Shown piece by piece: positions 34,517 through 43,127 of a stretch of DNA of 64,000 bases. Positions within the stretch are counted from its first letter, which is position 1, and the number at the start of each line of letters is the position of its first letter. The notes under the pieces are model-generated. The model was given only the letters and a program-made list of their open reading frames with translations. It ran no database searches and was not told the DNA's origin. A program made the translations under genes and the position numbers. The stretch comes from Sphingopyxis fribergensis (GTDB lineage: Bacteria > Pseudomonadota > Alphaproteobacteria > Sphingomonadales > Sphingomonadaceae), in the NCBI RefSeq assembly GCF_000803645.1, contig NZ_CP009122.1, positions 844,501 to 908,500 on the forward strand, in the 5' to 3' direction.

Positions 34517-34887
34517 TCAGGTCCGCCGCGCGGTGTCGCTGGTCTGGGGCAGTCGAATCCCGTGCAAAGCGGCGCGCAGCCGCGGGGTCGCCCGGTCGAT
34601 GAAGGCGCGGACCTTGAGCGGAAGCAGACCCTGGCGCGGATAAACGAAATGGCGGGCTATGTTCGTCGACCATAGGGACAATGCGGTCGGATATGATCAG
34701 GTCCAAGGTGACGTCCGGATATTCTTCCATGAAGAACAGCGCGATCGGCGATGATCCGCCGCGCCGCGTCGACATAATCGCGCCCGGCGTTGGTCAATTG
34801 GATGTTGCGGCTGGTCCGGATGAGAAGGTTGGTGCCAAGGAAGCGCTCCAGTTCCCACCTGCAACTCGGTTCGCCGGCTCGCATTAG
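34517..34887 (-). pseudogene. Decayed LysR-family regulator
   Basis: Pieces of a LysR gene appear in changing frames. One frame (34884 downwards) gives LERFLGTNLLIRTSRNIQLT, the end of a DNA-binding domain. The next gives ALFFMEEYPDVTLDLIISDR from the effector domain. A third gives FVYPRQGLLPLKVRAFIDRA and the C-terminus, ending in TGA at 34517-34519. The first helix-turn-helix residues and most of the effector domain are missing. At least two frameshifts and an internal deletion make it non-functional. Confidence 0.8.
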
Positions 34888-34987
34888 GGCAACCGCCGGG
34901 CTATTTCAAAGGTCGGGACAGATGCTGGCGCTTCGAATCCGCGAACCGATGGGTGGCGGGCTATTTGCCATTTCCGCCCGATCACTG

Positions 34988-35008
34988 AAAATGAGCCAGA
35001 AACTGGCT
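34988..35008 (-). terminator. Rho-independent terminator of tRNA-Leu
   Basis: On the minus strand AGCCAG-TTT-CTGGCT is followed by CATTTT, starting 5 nt after the tRNA 3' end. Confidence 0.75.
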
Positions 35009-35012
35009 ATGA

Positions 35013-35099
35013 TGGTGCGGTCGAGAAGACTCGAACTTCCACGGCCTTTCGGCCACAACGACCTCAACGTTGCGCGTCTACCAGTTCCGCCACGACCGC
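35013..35099 (-). tRNA. tRNA-Leu (GAG anticodon)
   Basis: 87 nt with CCA encoded. The 5' GCGGTCG pairs with CGACCGC before CCA. The anticodon stem CAACG/CGTTG holds loop TTGAGGT, giving anticodon GAG. A long variable arm (TGGCCGAAAGGCCG) is typical of tRNA-Leu, and the T arm contains GTTCGAGTC. It reads CUC/CUU codons. Confidence 0.95.
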
Positions 35100-35231
35100 A
35101 CATCATGATGGTCCGGACGGGTCCGGCACCAGGTAGGAGCGGGCGCCTAGCAAAGCTTTTCGGGCGATGCAAGCGAGCTTCGCGGGTTTTATTTTTGCAG
35201 GTGCGAGCTAGCCGCCCCTAGCGGCGCCACC

Positions 35232-35294
35232 TTTGTCATCCAACCGACTCCAAAGCGTCACGTAACTGTCACTGCTCTGGCGTCAGACCGTCAT
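35232..35294 (+). promoter_or_regulatory. Pho-box array before the lipoprotein gene
   Basis: GTCA occurs at 35235, 35257, 35268 and 35290, all at multiples of 11 nt, the spacing of PhoB half-sites. The repeats read TTTGTCAT, GCGTCAC, CTGTCAC and CCGTCAT. The central pair, 35257 and 35268, forms a standard Pho box. A TAGTGG hexamer begins 15 nt after the last GTCA, the same distance as in the gspC promoter. This lies in the 309-nt gap between tRNA-Leu and the lipoprotein gene; nothing else is recognised there. Confidence 0.65.
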
Positions 35295-35408
35295 CGAATC
35301 ACCCTAGTGGCGACGTCACCGGGGGCGAGTCAGCATATCTCTTCTCGTTCGCCGGTGATTTTTCATCAGGGGCGTCCCGCAGGGCGCGAACCGGGAACGG
35401 AGATTTTC

Positions 35409-36986
35409 ATGGCGGCTTTCGCACGCATTCGTTTGGTCATGCTTAGCGGCGTGGCGTGTTCCATTCTGGCCGCATGTGGCGCCGACGGCGTTGCCTCTCC
35501 CGGCGAAGGCGTGATCGTCGTCCCCGCGCCGACGCCGACGCCGACGCCGACGCCCACCCCGACGCCCACTCCGACCCCGACGGCGGTGACGCCGGCAGCA
35601 AGCTGCCCGACGATTGGCGGTGCCGATCAGCTGACCGACCTGGGTACGATCACGGGCAACGAAGGCACGTGGCGCAACTGCGGCTTCCCCGCGCGCTTCA
35701 ATTCGACCACGGCGATCCCCAAGGTCGCCGGCGTGATCTATTCGCTTCCTGGCCGTGTCGATGTCGGCACCGACCAGGGCGCGACCGAAGAGGCGGGCGA
35801 TCCCGCCGACGTCACGCTGACGATCGATCCGGGCGTCACCATTTTCGGCGGCACCGGCGTGTCCTTCCTTGCCGTCAACCGCGGCAACAAGATCGACGCG
35901 GTCGGCACCCCGACGCAGCCGATCGTCTTTACCGGCCGCGGCAATGTCGTCGGTAGCGCGACCGACAGCACGTCGCAGCTGTGGGGCGGCGTCGTCCTGC
36001 TCGGCCGCGCGCCGATCACCGACTGCCTTGCGCCTGCTGCGACCCCCGGCACCGCTGCTTGCGAACGCAACACCGAAGGCGCGTCGGGCGCGCTCTATGG
36101 CGGCGCCACCGCGGACGACAATTCGGGCCGCATGTCCTATGTCCAGATCCGCTATTCGGGCTTTGTCCTGTCGGCCAACAGCGAACTTCAGGGCCTGACG
36201 CCGTCGGGCGTCGGTTCGGGCACGCAGATCGACCATATCCAGATCCACAACAGCTCGGACGACGGCGCCGAAGTGTTCGGCGGCCGCGTGAACATGAAGC
36301 ATCTGGTCGTCACGGGCGCCGAGGACGACGGCCTCGACACCGACGTCGGGTATCAGGGCAATATCCAATATGTCATCAGCGTCCAGCGCGCCGGCGGCAC
36401 GATCGGCGACTCGATGATGGAAATCGACTCGGACGGCAACGAAGACACGACGCCGCGCCAGCGCGTCGCCCTGTCGAACTTCACCTATATCCAGCGCAAC
36501 AATGCGGCAGGTAACGGTGCGGCGATCCGTCTTCGTGGCGGCGCCGACTATACGTTCGCGAACGGCCTGATCATTGCGCCGGGGCTCAGCTGCCTGCGTA
36601 TTGATAGCGCCACGTCGACGCAGACGACCGGTCCCGACGAACAGGGTCCGCCGCGCTTCGAATCGATGTCGCTCCAGTGCAACGCAACCCCGTTCCGCGG
36701 CTCGAACGGTGTCACCAATGCCGAAGTGCAGGCGATCTTCGAAGCTGGCACGAACAACCGTTCGAACTATGTTCCCAGCCTGACGAACCTGTTCGTCAAT
36801 GGGGCGACCGAAACCGGCTTCACGCCGTTTGATGCGAAGACGATCGCCTCCTTCTTCGACACAACGGCCTATGTCGGCGCCGTCCGCGATGCGAACGACA
36901 CCTGGTACCAGGGTTGGACCTGTAACTCGGCGACCGCGGATTTCGGCACGTCGAGCGGCAGCTGCACCGCCATCCCGACGACCTGA
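35409..36986 (+). CDS. Lipoprotein with Pro-Thr linker and beta-helix-like domain, function unknown
   Basis: 525 residues. A lipobox LAAC sets lipidated Cys23; residues 41-58 are nine Pro-Thr pairs, a flexible stalk; the rest is Gly/Asn/Asp-rich with regular repeats (GSGTQIDHIQIHNSSDDGAE, VFGGRVNMKHLVV, EDDGLDTDVGYQG) suggesting a parallel beta-helix. GGAACGGAG precedes the ATG. It stands upstream of a TonB receptor and the type II secretion operon, behind a Pho-box array. A surface lipoprotein exported by the T2SS under phosphate limitation is a reasonable model (compare Caulobacter ElpS). No enzyme motif is seen. Confidence 0.82.
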   Translation: MAAFARIRLVMLSGVACSILAACGADGVASPGEGVIVVPAPTPTPTPTPTPTPTPTPTAVTPAASCPTIGGADQLTDLGTITGNEGTWRNCGFPARFNSTTAIPKVAGVIYSLPGRVDVGTDQGATEEAGDPADVTLTIDPGVTIFGGTGVSFLAVNRGNKIDAVGTPTQPIVFTGRGNVVGSATDSTSQLWGGVVLLGRAPITDCLAPAATPGTAACERNTEGASGALYGGATADDNSGRMSYVQIRYSGFVLSANSELQGLTPSGVGSGTQIDHIQIHNSSDDGAEVFGGRVNMKHLVVTGAEDDGLDTDVGYQGNIQYVISVQRAGGTIGDSMMEIDSDGNEDTTPRQRVALSNFTYIQRNNAAGNGAAIRLRGGADYTFANGLIIAPGLSCLRIDSATSTQTTGPDEQGPPRFESMSLQCNATPFRGSNGVTNAEVQAIFEAGTNNRSNYVPSLTNLFVNGATETGFTPFDAKTIASFFDTTAYVGAVRDANDTWYQGWTCNSATADFGTSSGSCTAIPTT

Positions 36987-37005
36987 TCGCTCGCGATCCA
37001 ATTTG

Positions 37006-37045
37006 GGGAGCGGGCTGCCAGCAACGGTCGGCCCGCTCCCTTCTT
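37006..37045 (+). terminator. Hairpin between the lipoprotein and receptor genes
   Basis: GGGAGCGGGC (37006-37015) pairs perfectly with GCCCGCTCCC (37031-37040), followed by TTCTT. It would end or thin out transcription after the lipoprotein gene, or protect its mRNA 3' end, giving more lipoprotein than receptor. Confidence 0.7.
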
Positions 37046-37070
37046 GACAATATCCCTGGGGACATATTCC

Positions 37071-39764
37071 ATGACCAAGCGGCCGATCTTCGCCAGCCTG
37101 CTCCTCCTTAGCTCCGCTCTTGTCGCTCCTGCTGCGCTTGCGCAGGACAGCAGCGCCGATCCGGCGCCGGTCACGGCCGAAGAGCCTGTGGCCGACGATG
37201 CCGCGCAGGACGAGGAAGCCGATGTTTCGATTCCGGGCGGCGCCGACGCCGAAATCGTCGTCACCGGCCGTTTCACCCCCAATGTCGTGCGTGCGACGCC
37301 CGAAGTCGTTTCGGTGCTGTCGTCGGCCGACATTGCGCGGACGGGCGAGGGCGATATTGCCGGTTCGCTCCAGCGCGTGACCGGCCTGTCGGTCGTCGGC
37401 GGGGGCTTCGTCTATGTCCGCGGCCTTGGCGATCGCTATTCTCTCGCGCTCCTCAATGGCTCGCCGCTGCCCAGCCCCGAACCGCTGAAGCGCGTCGTTC
37501 CTCTCGACATCTTTCCGTCGAACGTGATCGATTCGACGCTCGTTCAGAAAAGCTATTCGGCGAACTTCCCCGGCGAATTCGGCGGCGGCGTGATCAACCT
37601 GACGACCAAATCGACCCCGCGCGAAACCTTCCTGACCTTCTCGGGCGGCATCGGCTGGGACAGCGAGACGACGAACGAGCTTGGCTATACCTATTATGGC
37701 AGCGACACCGACTGGACGGGCTTTGACGATGGCACGCGCGATGTCCCGCCGCTGTTGAAGGCGGCCTTTGCCAGCGGCAAGCCGATCCTCGAGGGCGCCG
37801 ATTTCTCGCAGGACGACCTCGAAGCGATCCAGATGGAGCTGGTCAACGCCGAGACGAGCCTGCTTCAGCAGAACGATCATATCCCGATCAACTGGTCGGC
37901 GGGCATCACCGGCGGCACGACGATCACGCTGCCCAACGGCGAGCTGGGTATCATCGCGACGATGGGGATCAGCAACAAGTGGCGCACGCGCGACACGCTG
38001 CAACAGACGTCGCTGAACCAGGATCTGTCGGGCGAACCGCAGACGAGCTATAACCGTGTCATCACCGACAATCGTATCGTCGTGAACGGCTTGCTTGGTT
38101 TCGGGCTTGAGCTGGGCGATCACAAGTTCCGCTGGACCAATTTGTTCATCCGCGACACGCTCAAGCAGGCGCGTCTTGGCCTCGGCCGCGACCGCAACCA
38201 GACCGAGCGCGACATTCTGAAGCAGGACACGGCGTGGTACGAACGCCAGCTCATCAACACGCAGCTTGTCGCCGAGTTCGATTTCGACCGGTTCCAGCTC
38301 GACCTGCGCGGTGCTTATGCCAATTCGCAGCGCGAGGCGCCCTATGAGCGTGGATTTACCTATGTGCGCACCAACCTTCCCACCGACGTTGATCCGGTCG
38401 GCGACAAGTTCGTCAACGACCTTGGCGGCAACCGCGGCGATGCGACGATCGCCTTTTCGGACCTGAACGAAGATCTGTGGTCGGGCGGCGTCGACCTGTC
38501 ATACGAACTGGCGCCGCGCATCACCGCGACGGTCGGCTATGCTTATAGCGATACCAGCCGCACCGCGGTGCGCCGGGCTTTCCAGTTCCGCGGGTCGAAC
38601 CTGCCGATTGCGGTCCAGCAGCTGCGCCCCGATTACCTGCTCTCCGACGCGACGATCCAGCTTTACGACATCTCGCTGCTCGAAACATCGGCGCAGGACG
38701 GCACCGCCGCTTTCGATGCGGCGCTGACGACGCACGCGGGTTATGGCCAGGTGCAGGCAGAGATCATTCCGGGCGTCAACATCAATGCCGGTGTCCGTTA
38801 CGAGGAAGCCAAGCAGACGGTGACCCCGATCGACCTGTTCAACACGGGCGGCAGCGCGATCGTCACGACGAACCTGAACAATGATTATTGGCTCCCTGCG
38901 GTCACGCTGACCTGGGAAGTCGCGCCCGATATGCAGTTGCGCGTCAACGGGTCGAAAACGATTGCGCGTCCGCAGTTCCGCGAACTGATCGCGCAAGTTT
39001 ATCAGGACCCCGAATCGAACCGCGAGTTCCGCGGCAACCCGTCGCTGACCGACAGCGAGCTGTGGAACGCCGAAGTGCGTTACGAATGGTATTTCGCCAA
39101 GGACCAGCGCTTCACGCTGGCGGGTTTCTATAAGTCGATCGACCGGCCCATCGAAACCTTCACCTCGATCAGCACCGATTCAGTCGCCAACTCAAGTTTT
39201 GCCAACGCGCCGAAAGCAACGCTTTATGGCGCCGAGGTCGAGGTGCAGAAATATTTCTCGCTCGACACCATGTCGGATGCGCCCTTCTGGCAAAGCCGCC
39301 GCCTCGTGCTGATCGGCAACTACACCTATACCAAGTCGGAAATTAAGGTCGGCGACGGCGATACGACGGTGATCAACGGCGTGACGCTGAACGCCGCCGA
39401 CTTCTTCTTCGATGGTTCGCCGCTCACCGGTCAGTCCGACCATATCGTCAATTTCCAGATTGGGCTCGAGGATCAGGACAAGCTGTCGCAGCAGACGATC
39501 CTCGTCACCTATGCCAGCCCGCGCGTCACCAGCCGCGGTCCGTCGCAGCAGCCCGACATTCGCGAAAAGCCCGGAATCTCGGTCGATTTCGTGGCTCGGC
39601 AGGGCTTCAACCTGCTGAACAAGGAAATCGAACTGAAGTTCGAGGCGCGCAACCTGACCGGCCGGACTTACAAGGAGGTGCAGGAATTCGGCGACAACCG
39701 CATTTTCCTCAACCGCTACAAGCTGGGCCGGACCTTCTCGCTCAGCGCGTCGTTGAAGTTTTGA
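37071..39764 (+). CDS. TonB-dependent receptor paired with the lipoprotein
   Basis: 897 residues. A signal peptide ends PAALAQD near residue 24; an acidic stretch precedes the TonB box in AEIVVTGRFTPNVV; the plug shows GLGDRYSLALLNGSPLPSPE and PGEFGGGVINLTTKSTP; the barrel ends SLSASLKF. Compared with the three sugar-locus receptors it has a distinct plug. It sits between the lipoprotein and gspC in a block with two Pho-box arrays, so the ligand may be a phosphorus source or a complex bound by the lipoprotein, an inference. Confidence 0.9.
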   Translation: MTKRPIFASLLLLSSALVAPAALAQDSSADPAPVTAEEPVADDAAQDEEADVSIPGGADAEIVVTGRFTPNVVRATPEVVSVLSSADIARTGEGDIAGSLQRVTGLSVVGGGFVYVRGLGDRYSLALLNGSPLPSPEPLKRVVPLDIFPSNVIDSTLVQKSYSANFPGEFGGGVINLTTKSTPRETFLTFSGGIGWDSETTNELGYTYYGSDTDWTGFDDGTRDVPPLLKAAFASGKPILEGADFSQDDLEAIQMELVNAETSLLQQNDHIPINWSAGITGGTTITLPNGELGIIATMGISNKWRTRDTLQQTSLNQDLSGEPQTSYNRVITDNRIVVNGLLGFGLELGDHKFRWTNLFIRDTLKQARLGLGRDRNQTERDILKQDTAWYERQLINTQLVAEFDFDRFQLDLRGAYANSQREAPYERGFTYVRTNLPTDVDPVGDKFVNDLGGNRGDATIAFSDLNEDLWSGGVDLSYELAPRITATVGYAYSDTSRTAVRRAFQFRGSNLPIAVQQLRPDYLLSDATIQLYDISLLETSAQDGTAAFDAALTTHAGYGQVQAEIIPGVNINAGVRYEEAKQTVTPIDLFNTGGSAIVTTNLNNDYWLPAVTLTWEVAPDMQLRVNGSKTIARPQFRELIAQVYQDPESNREFRGNPSLTDSELWNAEVRYEWYFAKDQRFTLAGFYKSIDRPIETFTSISTDSVANSSFANAPKATLYGAEVEVQKYFSLDTMSDAPFWQSRRLVLIGNYTYTKSEIKVGDGDTTVINGVTLNAADFFFDGSPLTGQSDHIVNFQIGLEDQDKLSQQTILVTYASPRVTSRGPSQQPDIREKPGISVDFVARQGFNLLNKEIELKFEARNLTGRTYKEVQEFGDNRIFLNRYKLGRTFSLSASLKF

Positions 39765-39772
39765 GGCGCCAT

Positions 39773-39904
39773 TCCTCCCCGCCGAAAAGCGGCGGGGAGG
39801 GGGCCGCCCGCGAAGCGGGTGGTGGAGGGGCCGACAGCGCCAATAGCCCCTCCGTCAGTCCCCTCGAGACTGCCGCTTCCCCATGCCACTGGCACAGGGA
39901 GGAG
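39773..39904. repeat. Dispersed repeat, CCTCCCCGCC...CAGGGAGG family
   Basis: About 130 bp starting with the hairpin CCTCCCCGCCGAAAAGCGGC and ending GGCACAGGGAGGAG, with the internal CCCGCGAAGCGGG and AGCCCCTCCGTCAG shared with 10604-10736 and 63443-63573. It separates the receptor gene from the gspC promoter. Confidence 0.85.
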
Positions 39905-39933
39905 ATTGATCGGGTCACTACCGGACTCGCCCG

Positions 39934-39976
39934 AATGTCAAAAAACTGTAATCTCCTAGTCAACTGATTGTCACCA
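39934..39976 (+). promoter_or_regulatory. Double Pho box before gspC
   Basis: Four half-sites in exact 11-nt register: GTCA at 39937, GTAA at 39948, GTCA at 39959 and GTCA at 39970. The first pair, ATGTCAAAAAACTGTAAT, is close to the enteric Pho-box consensus, with the A-rich spacer in place. TAGGCG starts 15 nt after the last GTCA, as at the lipoprotein promoter. gspC starts at 40035. PhoB control of the secretion operon is the likely meaning. Confidence 0.75.
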
Positions 39977-40034
39977 ATCGCCCGTAGGCGATTCGCGAGA
40001 CGTTTTTTTCAGCCTGGGGGACAGGGACAATTTC

Positions 40035-40916
40035 ATGGCGACGCTGATGTCCGGATCGGCCGTTCGGCTGCCGCGCGGATTGCCCGCGTGGCTGCGGGGC
40101 GGCAGGCGGTCGCCCCGCGAGATTTGGCCGATGCTGTTGATCGGCCTGCTCGGCGCGTTGCTCATCTGGCAATGCGTCCGTTTGCTCTGGACGCTGCTCA
40201 CCCCGCTGTCGCCGCTCGGCGCCTGGGAACCGCAGGCGGCGGTCATCGCTTCGCCCGCCGAACGCCGCGCGCTCTTCACCAGCCTCGATCCCTTCTTTCG
40301 CGGCAACGCGCAGGGGCCCGCCGCGGCGACGGTCACTTCGGCGGGGCTCACGCTCTTCGGCATCAACCTCAACGAGGCGACGGGTGGCGGCTCGGCGATC
40401 ATCGCGGGTGAGGACGGGATCCAGACCAGCTACGCTGTCGGCGACGAGATCGCCCCCGGATTGAAGCTCGCTGGCGTCGCTTTCGACCATGTGCTGCTCG
40501 ACCGTGGCGGCGCGCGCGAAAGCCTGTTCCTCGACCAGAGCGGCGAGGCGCCCGTTGCGAACGCTGCAAGCCCGCTGCCTCCGCCGACGCCCGAGATCGG
40601 TGCAGCGCCCGGCGGTGCGAGCGCGAGCGGCGAAATGACCCCTGCAGCGATCAAGGCCGGCGTCGGCTTTGCGCCGCGTACCGAAGAGGGTCGCGTCACC
40701 GGAATCGTCGTCCAGCCGCAGGGCGACGGCGCGGCGTTTCGCGCCGCGGGCCTGCGCCCCGGCGACGTTATCCGCTCGGTCGGCGGCCGGCCTATCGGCT
40801 CGGCGAGCGACGCCGCCGCGCTCGCCAACCAGCTTACGCCGGGCGCGCGTATCGCGCTCGAAGTCGAGCGCGGCGCCAGCGTCGTGCCCGTCGCCATTTT
40901 CCTTTCGAAACAATAG
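40035..40916 (+). CDS. gspC: Type II secretion system inner-membrane protein GspC
   Basis: 293 residues. One membrane helix (about 31-56: IWPMLLIGLLGALLIWQCV), a homology region (LTLFGINLNEATGGGSAIIA), a Pro-rich linker and a C-terminal PDZ domain (AAGLRPGDVIRSVGGRPIG). GspC links the inner-membrane platform to the secretin and helps select cargo. First gene of a contiguous gspC-O operon, 60 nt after the Pho boxes. Confidence 0.92.
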   Translation: MATLMSGSAVRLPRGLPAWLRGGRRSPREIWPMLLIGLLGALLIWQCVRLLWTLLTPLSPLGAWEPQAAVIASPAERRALFTSLDPFFRGNAQGPAAATVTSAGLTLFGINLNEATGGGSAIIAGEDGIQTSYAVGDEIAPGLKLAGVAFDHVLLDRGGARESLFLDQSGEAPVANAASPLPPPTPEIGAAPGGASASGEMTPAAIKAGVGFAPRTEEGRVTGIVVQPQGDGAAFRAAGLRPGDVIRSVGGRPIGSASDAAALANQLTPGARIALEVERGASVVPVAIFLSKQ

Positions 40917-40922
40917 AGACCC

Positions 40923-43127
40923 ATGCGCCTCAAACTTTCCCTGATGCTCGCCGCCGCGTTGGTTTCCGCCATGCCGGGACCGGCGCTCGCCCAGTACACG
41001 CTCAACGTCCGCGATGCCGACATCCGCGCCTTCATCCAGGATGCGGCGCGCATCACCGGGCGCACCTTCGTCATCGACGGGCGTGTCAATGGCAAGGTGT
41101 CAGTCGTCACCGACCGGCCGTTGTCGCGCAGCGAATATTTCGAGATATTCCTTGCGACCTTGCGTTCGAACGGGCTCGTCGCGGTCCCCGGACCCAACGG
41201 CAGCTACCGCGTCCAGCCGATCGACGGCGCCGCGGCACAGCCCGGCCGGATCGGCAGCAGCGGTGCGGCGCAGAATCAGTTCGTCACCGAAATCATCCGC
41301 CTGCGGTATATCGATGCGGTCTCGGCCGTCGAAACGTTGCGCCCGCTGGTCAGCGCGCAGGGCTCGCTGACCGCGAACCGCAATGCCAACAGCCTAGTGG
41401 TCGCCGATTTTGCGGACAATATCCGCCGTATCCGCGCGCTTGCGTCGAGCATCGACCGCGACAGCTCGACCAGCCAGATCGTCACGCTGAAAAACGCCGG
41501 TGCGCGCGAAATCGCAGCGGCACTGCAGGCGCTGGTGCCGACCGCGGGCGAGGGCGCGCAAAAGCCCGTCGCGATCGTGCCGATCGACAGCAGCAATGCG
41601 ATCGCCCTCAGGGGTGATCAGGCGATGGTCGCGCGCTTCGTATCGATGGCGAACGACCTCGACGCGAAAGCAGCAGGTGGGACCGAACTCCGCGTCTATT
41701 GGCTCGAACATGCCAATGCTGAAACTTTGTTGCCGACACTGCAGCAGCTGATCGGCGGCGGCAGTGATCCGGTGCAAAAGGCGGGCCTGCCGCCCGCTTC
41801 TTCGTCGTCGAACGGCGAGAGCAACTCTGCCCCGGTCGCGGCGGCGACCACTGCGCCGACGTCGACCGGGGGCGGCGGCACCGGCAGCATCTCGACCCGC
41901 GGCCCCGCGATCATCACGCGCTACGAGGGCGCCAACGCAATCATCGTCGCCGCGAATAGCGAAGTGCAGCGCATGCTCGGCGAACTGATCCGCCAGCTCG
42001 ACAGCCGCCGCCAGCAGGTGCTGGTTGAGGCGATTGTTGTCGAGATCGGTGACGATGCCGCGAAACGCCTCGGCGTTCAGTTCCTGCTCGGCGGCAAGAA
42101 TATTCCGTTCGTTGCGACGAGCTACAGCAATGCCTCGCCGAATATCCTGACGCTTGGTGGCGCCTATGCGGCAAATCAGCTGGGGCAGCAGACGACGACG
42201 GTGAACGGCACCACGACGGTGACCCAGACGAACAGCTCGCTCGGCAACAGCTTGCAGGAAGCGGCGGCGGCCTCGCTCCTGACCGCTACGGGTGGCTTTG
42301 CGGGTTTCGCGGGCGACATCGGCAAGAACACGATCTTCGGCGCAATCATCAACGCCGTGAAGTCGGACACGACCTCGAACCTGCTCGCAACGCCGCATAT
42401 CGTGACGCTGGACAATCAGGCGGCGAAATTCCTCGTCGGCCAGGACGTTCCGATCACCACGGGCGAGCAGCTGGGCGACAATTTCGAAAACGCCTTCCGC
42501 ACCGTCCAGCGCGAAGAGGTCGGGATCAAGCTGGAAGTGACCCCGCAGGTCAATGGTGCGGGCGAAGTGAAGATGTTCCTGCGTCAGGAGGTCTCGAGCG
42601 TTGCCGGGCCCGTGTCGTCGCGCAACAGCGACCTCATCCTCAACAAGCGCTCGTTCGAAACCGTGCTGACCGTCGACGACGGCGAAATCCTCGCGATCGG
42701 CGGCCTGCTCAACGACGATGAGCGCAAGACGATAGAGCGGATCCCGCTATTGAGCGACATTCCGCTGCTCGGCGAATTGTTCAAATCGCGCAGCCGCACG
42801 CGCTCGAAAACGAACCTCATGGTCTTCATCCGCCCGACGATCCTGCGCAATCGCGAGGATAACGCCGCGCTCACCGCGCGCCGTTATGGCTATATTCGCG
42901 ACTTCCAGCTCCAGCGGAACCCTGATGTCGAACCCGCGATCGATACGCTCGTCCGCGATTATCTGGGTGCGGTGCCGCCGGTGCCGACCCCCGCGACCCC
43001 CACTGACATCACCGTCGGTCCGGTCAACCTGCCCGAATTGCGCGGACCCGACGGCAGCGTGACGACGACCGACGTTCCGCCCTCGATTTCACAGGCGCCC
43101 GCACCCCCGACCGGAGACTATCCGTGA
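40923..43127 (+). CDS. gspD: Type II secretion system secretin GspD
   Basis: 734 residues. A signal peptide ends ALAQ at about residue 24, then N0 (YTLNVRDADIRAFIQDAARI) and N1-N3 domains (VVADFADNIRRIRALASSID, ANAETLLPTLQQLIGGG), a Ser/Thr/Gly-rich insert in N3, and the secretin core with VEAIVVEIGDDAAKRLGVQF and VDDGEILAIGGLL. It forms the outer-membrane channel. No GspS pilotin gene is in the operon. The GTGA overlap couples it to gspE. Confidence 0.95.
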   Translation: MRLKLSLMLAAALVSAMPGPALAQYTLNVRDADIRAFIQDAARITGRTFVIDGRVNGKVSVVTDRPLSRSEYFEIFLATLRSNGLVAVPGPNGSYRVQPIDGAAAQPGRIGSSGAAQNQFVTEIIRLRYIDAVSAVETLRPLVSAQGSLTANRNANSLVVADFADNIRRIRALASSIDRDSSTSQIVTLKNAGAREIAAALQALVPTAGEGAQKPVAIVPIDSSNAIALRGDQAMVARFVSMANDLDAKAAGGTELRVYWLEHANAETLLPTLQQLIGGGSDPVQKAGLPPASSSSNGESNSAPVAAATTAPTSTGGGGTGSISTRGPAIITRYEGANAIIVAANSEVQRMLGELIRQLDSRRQQVLVEAIVVEIGDDAAKRLGVQFLLGGKNIPFVATSYSNASPNILTLGGAYAANQLGQQTTTVNGTTTVTQTNSSLGNSLQEAAAASLLTATGGFAGFAGDIGKNTIFGAIINAVKSDTTSNLLATPHIVTLDNQAAKFLVGQDVPITTGEQLGDNFENAFRTVQREEVGIKLEVTPQVNGAGEVKMFLRQEVSSVAGPVSSRNSDLILNKRSFETVLTVDDGEILAIGGLLNDDERKTIERIPLLSDIPLLGELFKSRSRTRSKTNLMVFIRPTILRNREDNAALTARRYGYIRDFQLQRNPDVEPAIDTLVRDYLGAVPPVPTPATPTDITVGPVNLPELRGPDGSVTTTDVPPSISQAPAPPTGDYP

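Noticed and set aside
35524..35583. CCGACG repeats as a possible CRISPR or minisatellite outside genes
   Set aside because: The repeat is in frame inside a signal-peptide-bearing gene and encodes the Pro-Thr stalk.
35316..38123. A 935-codon open frame on the minus strand across the lipoprotein and receptor genes
   Set aside because: It is antisense to two well-supported genes and has the Arg/Asp/Ala-rich composition of a high-GC shadow; no domain or ribosome binding site.
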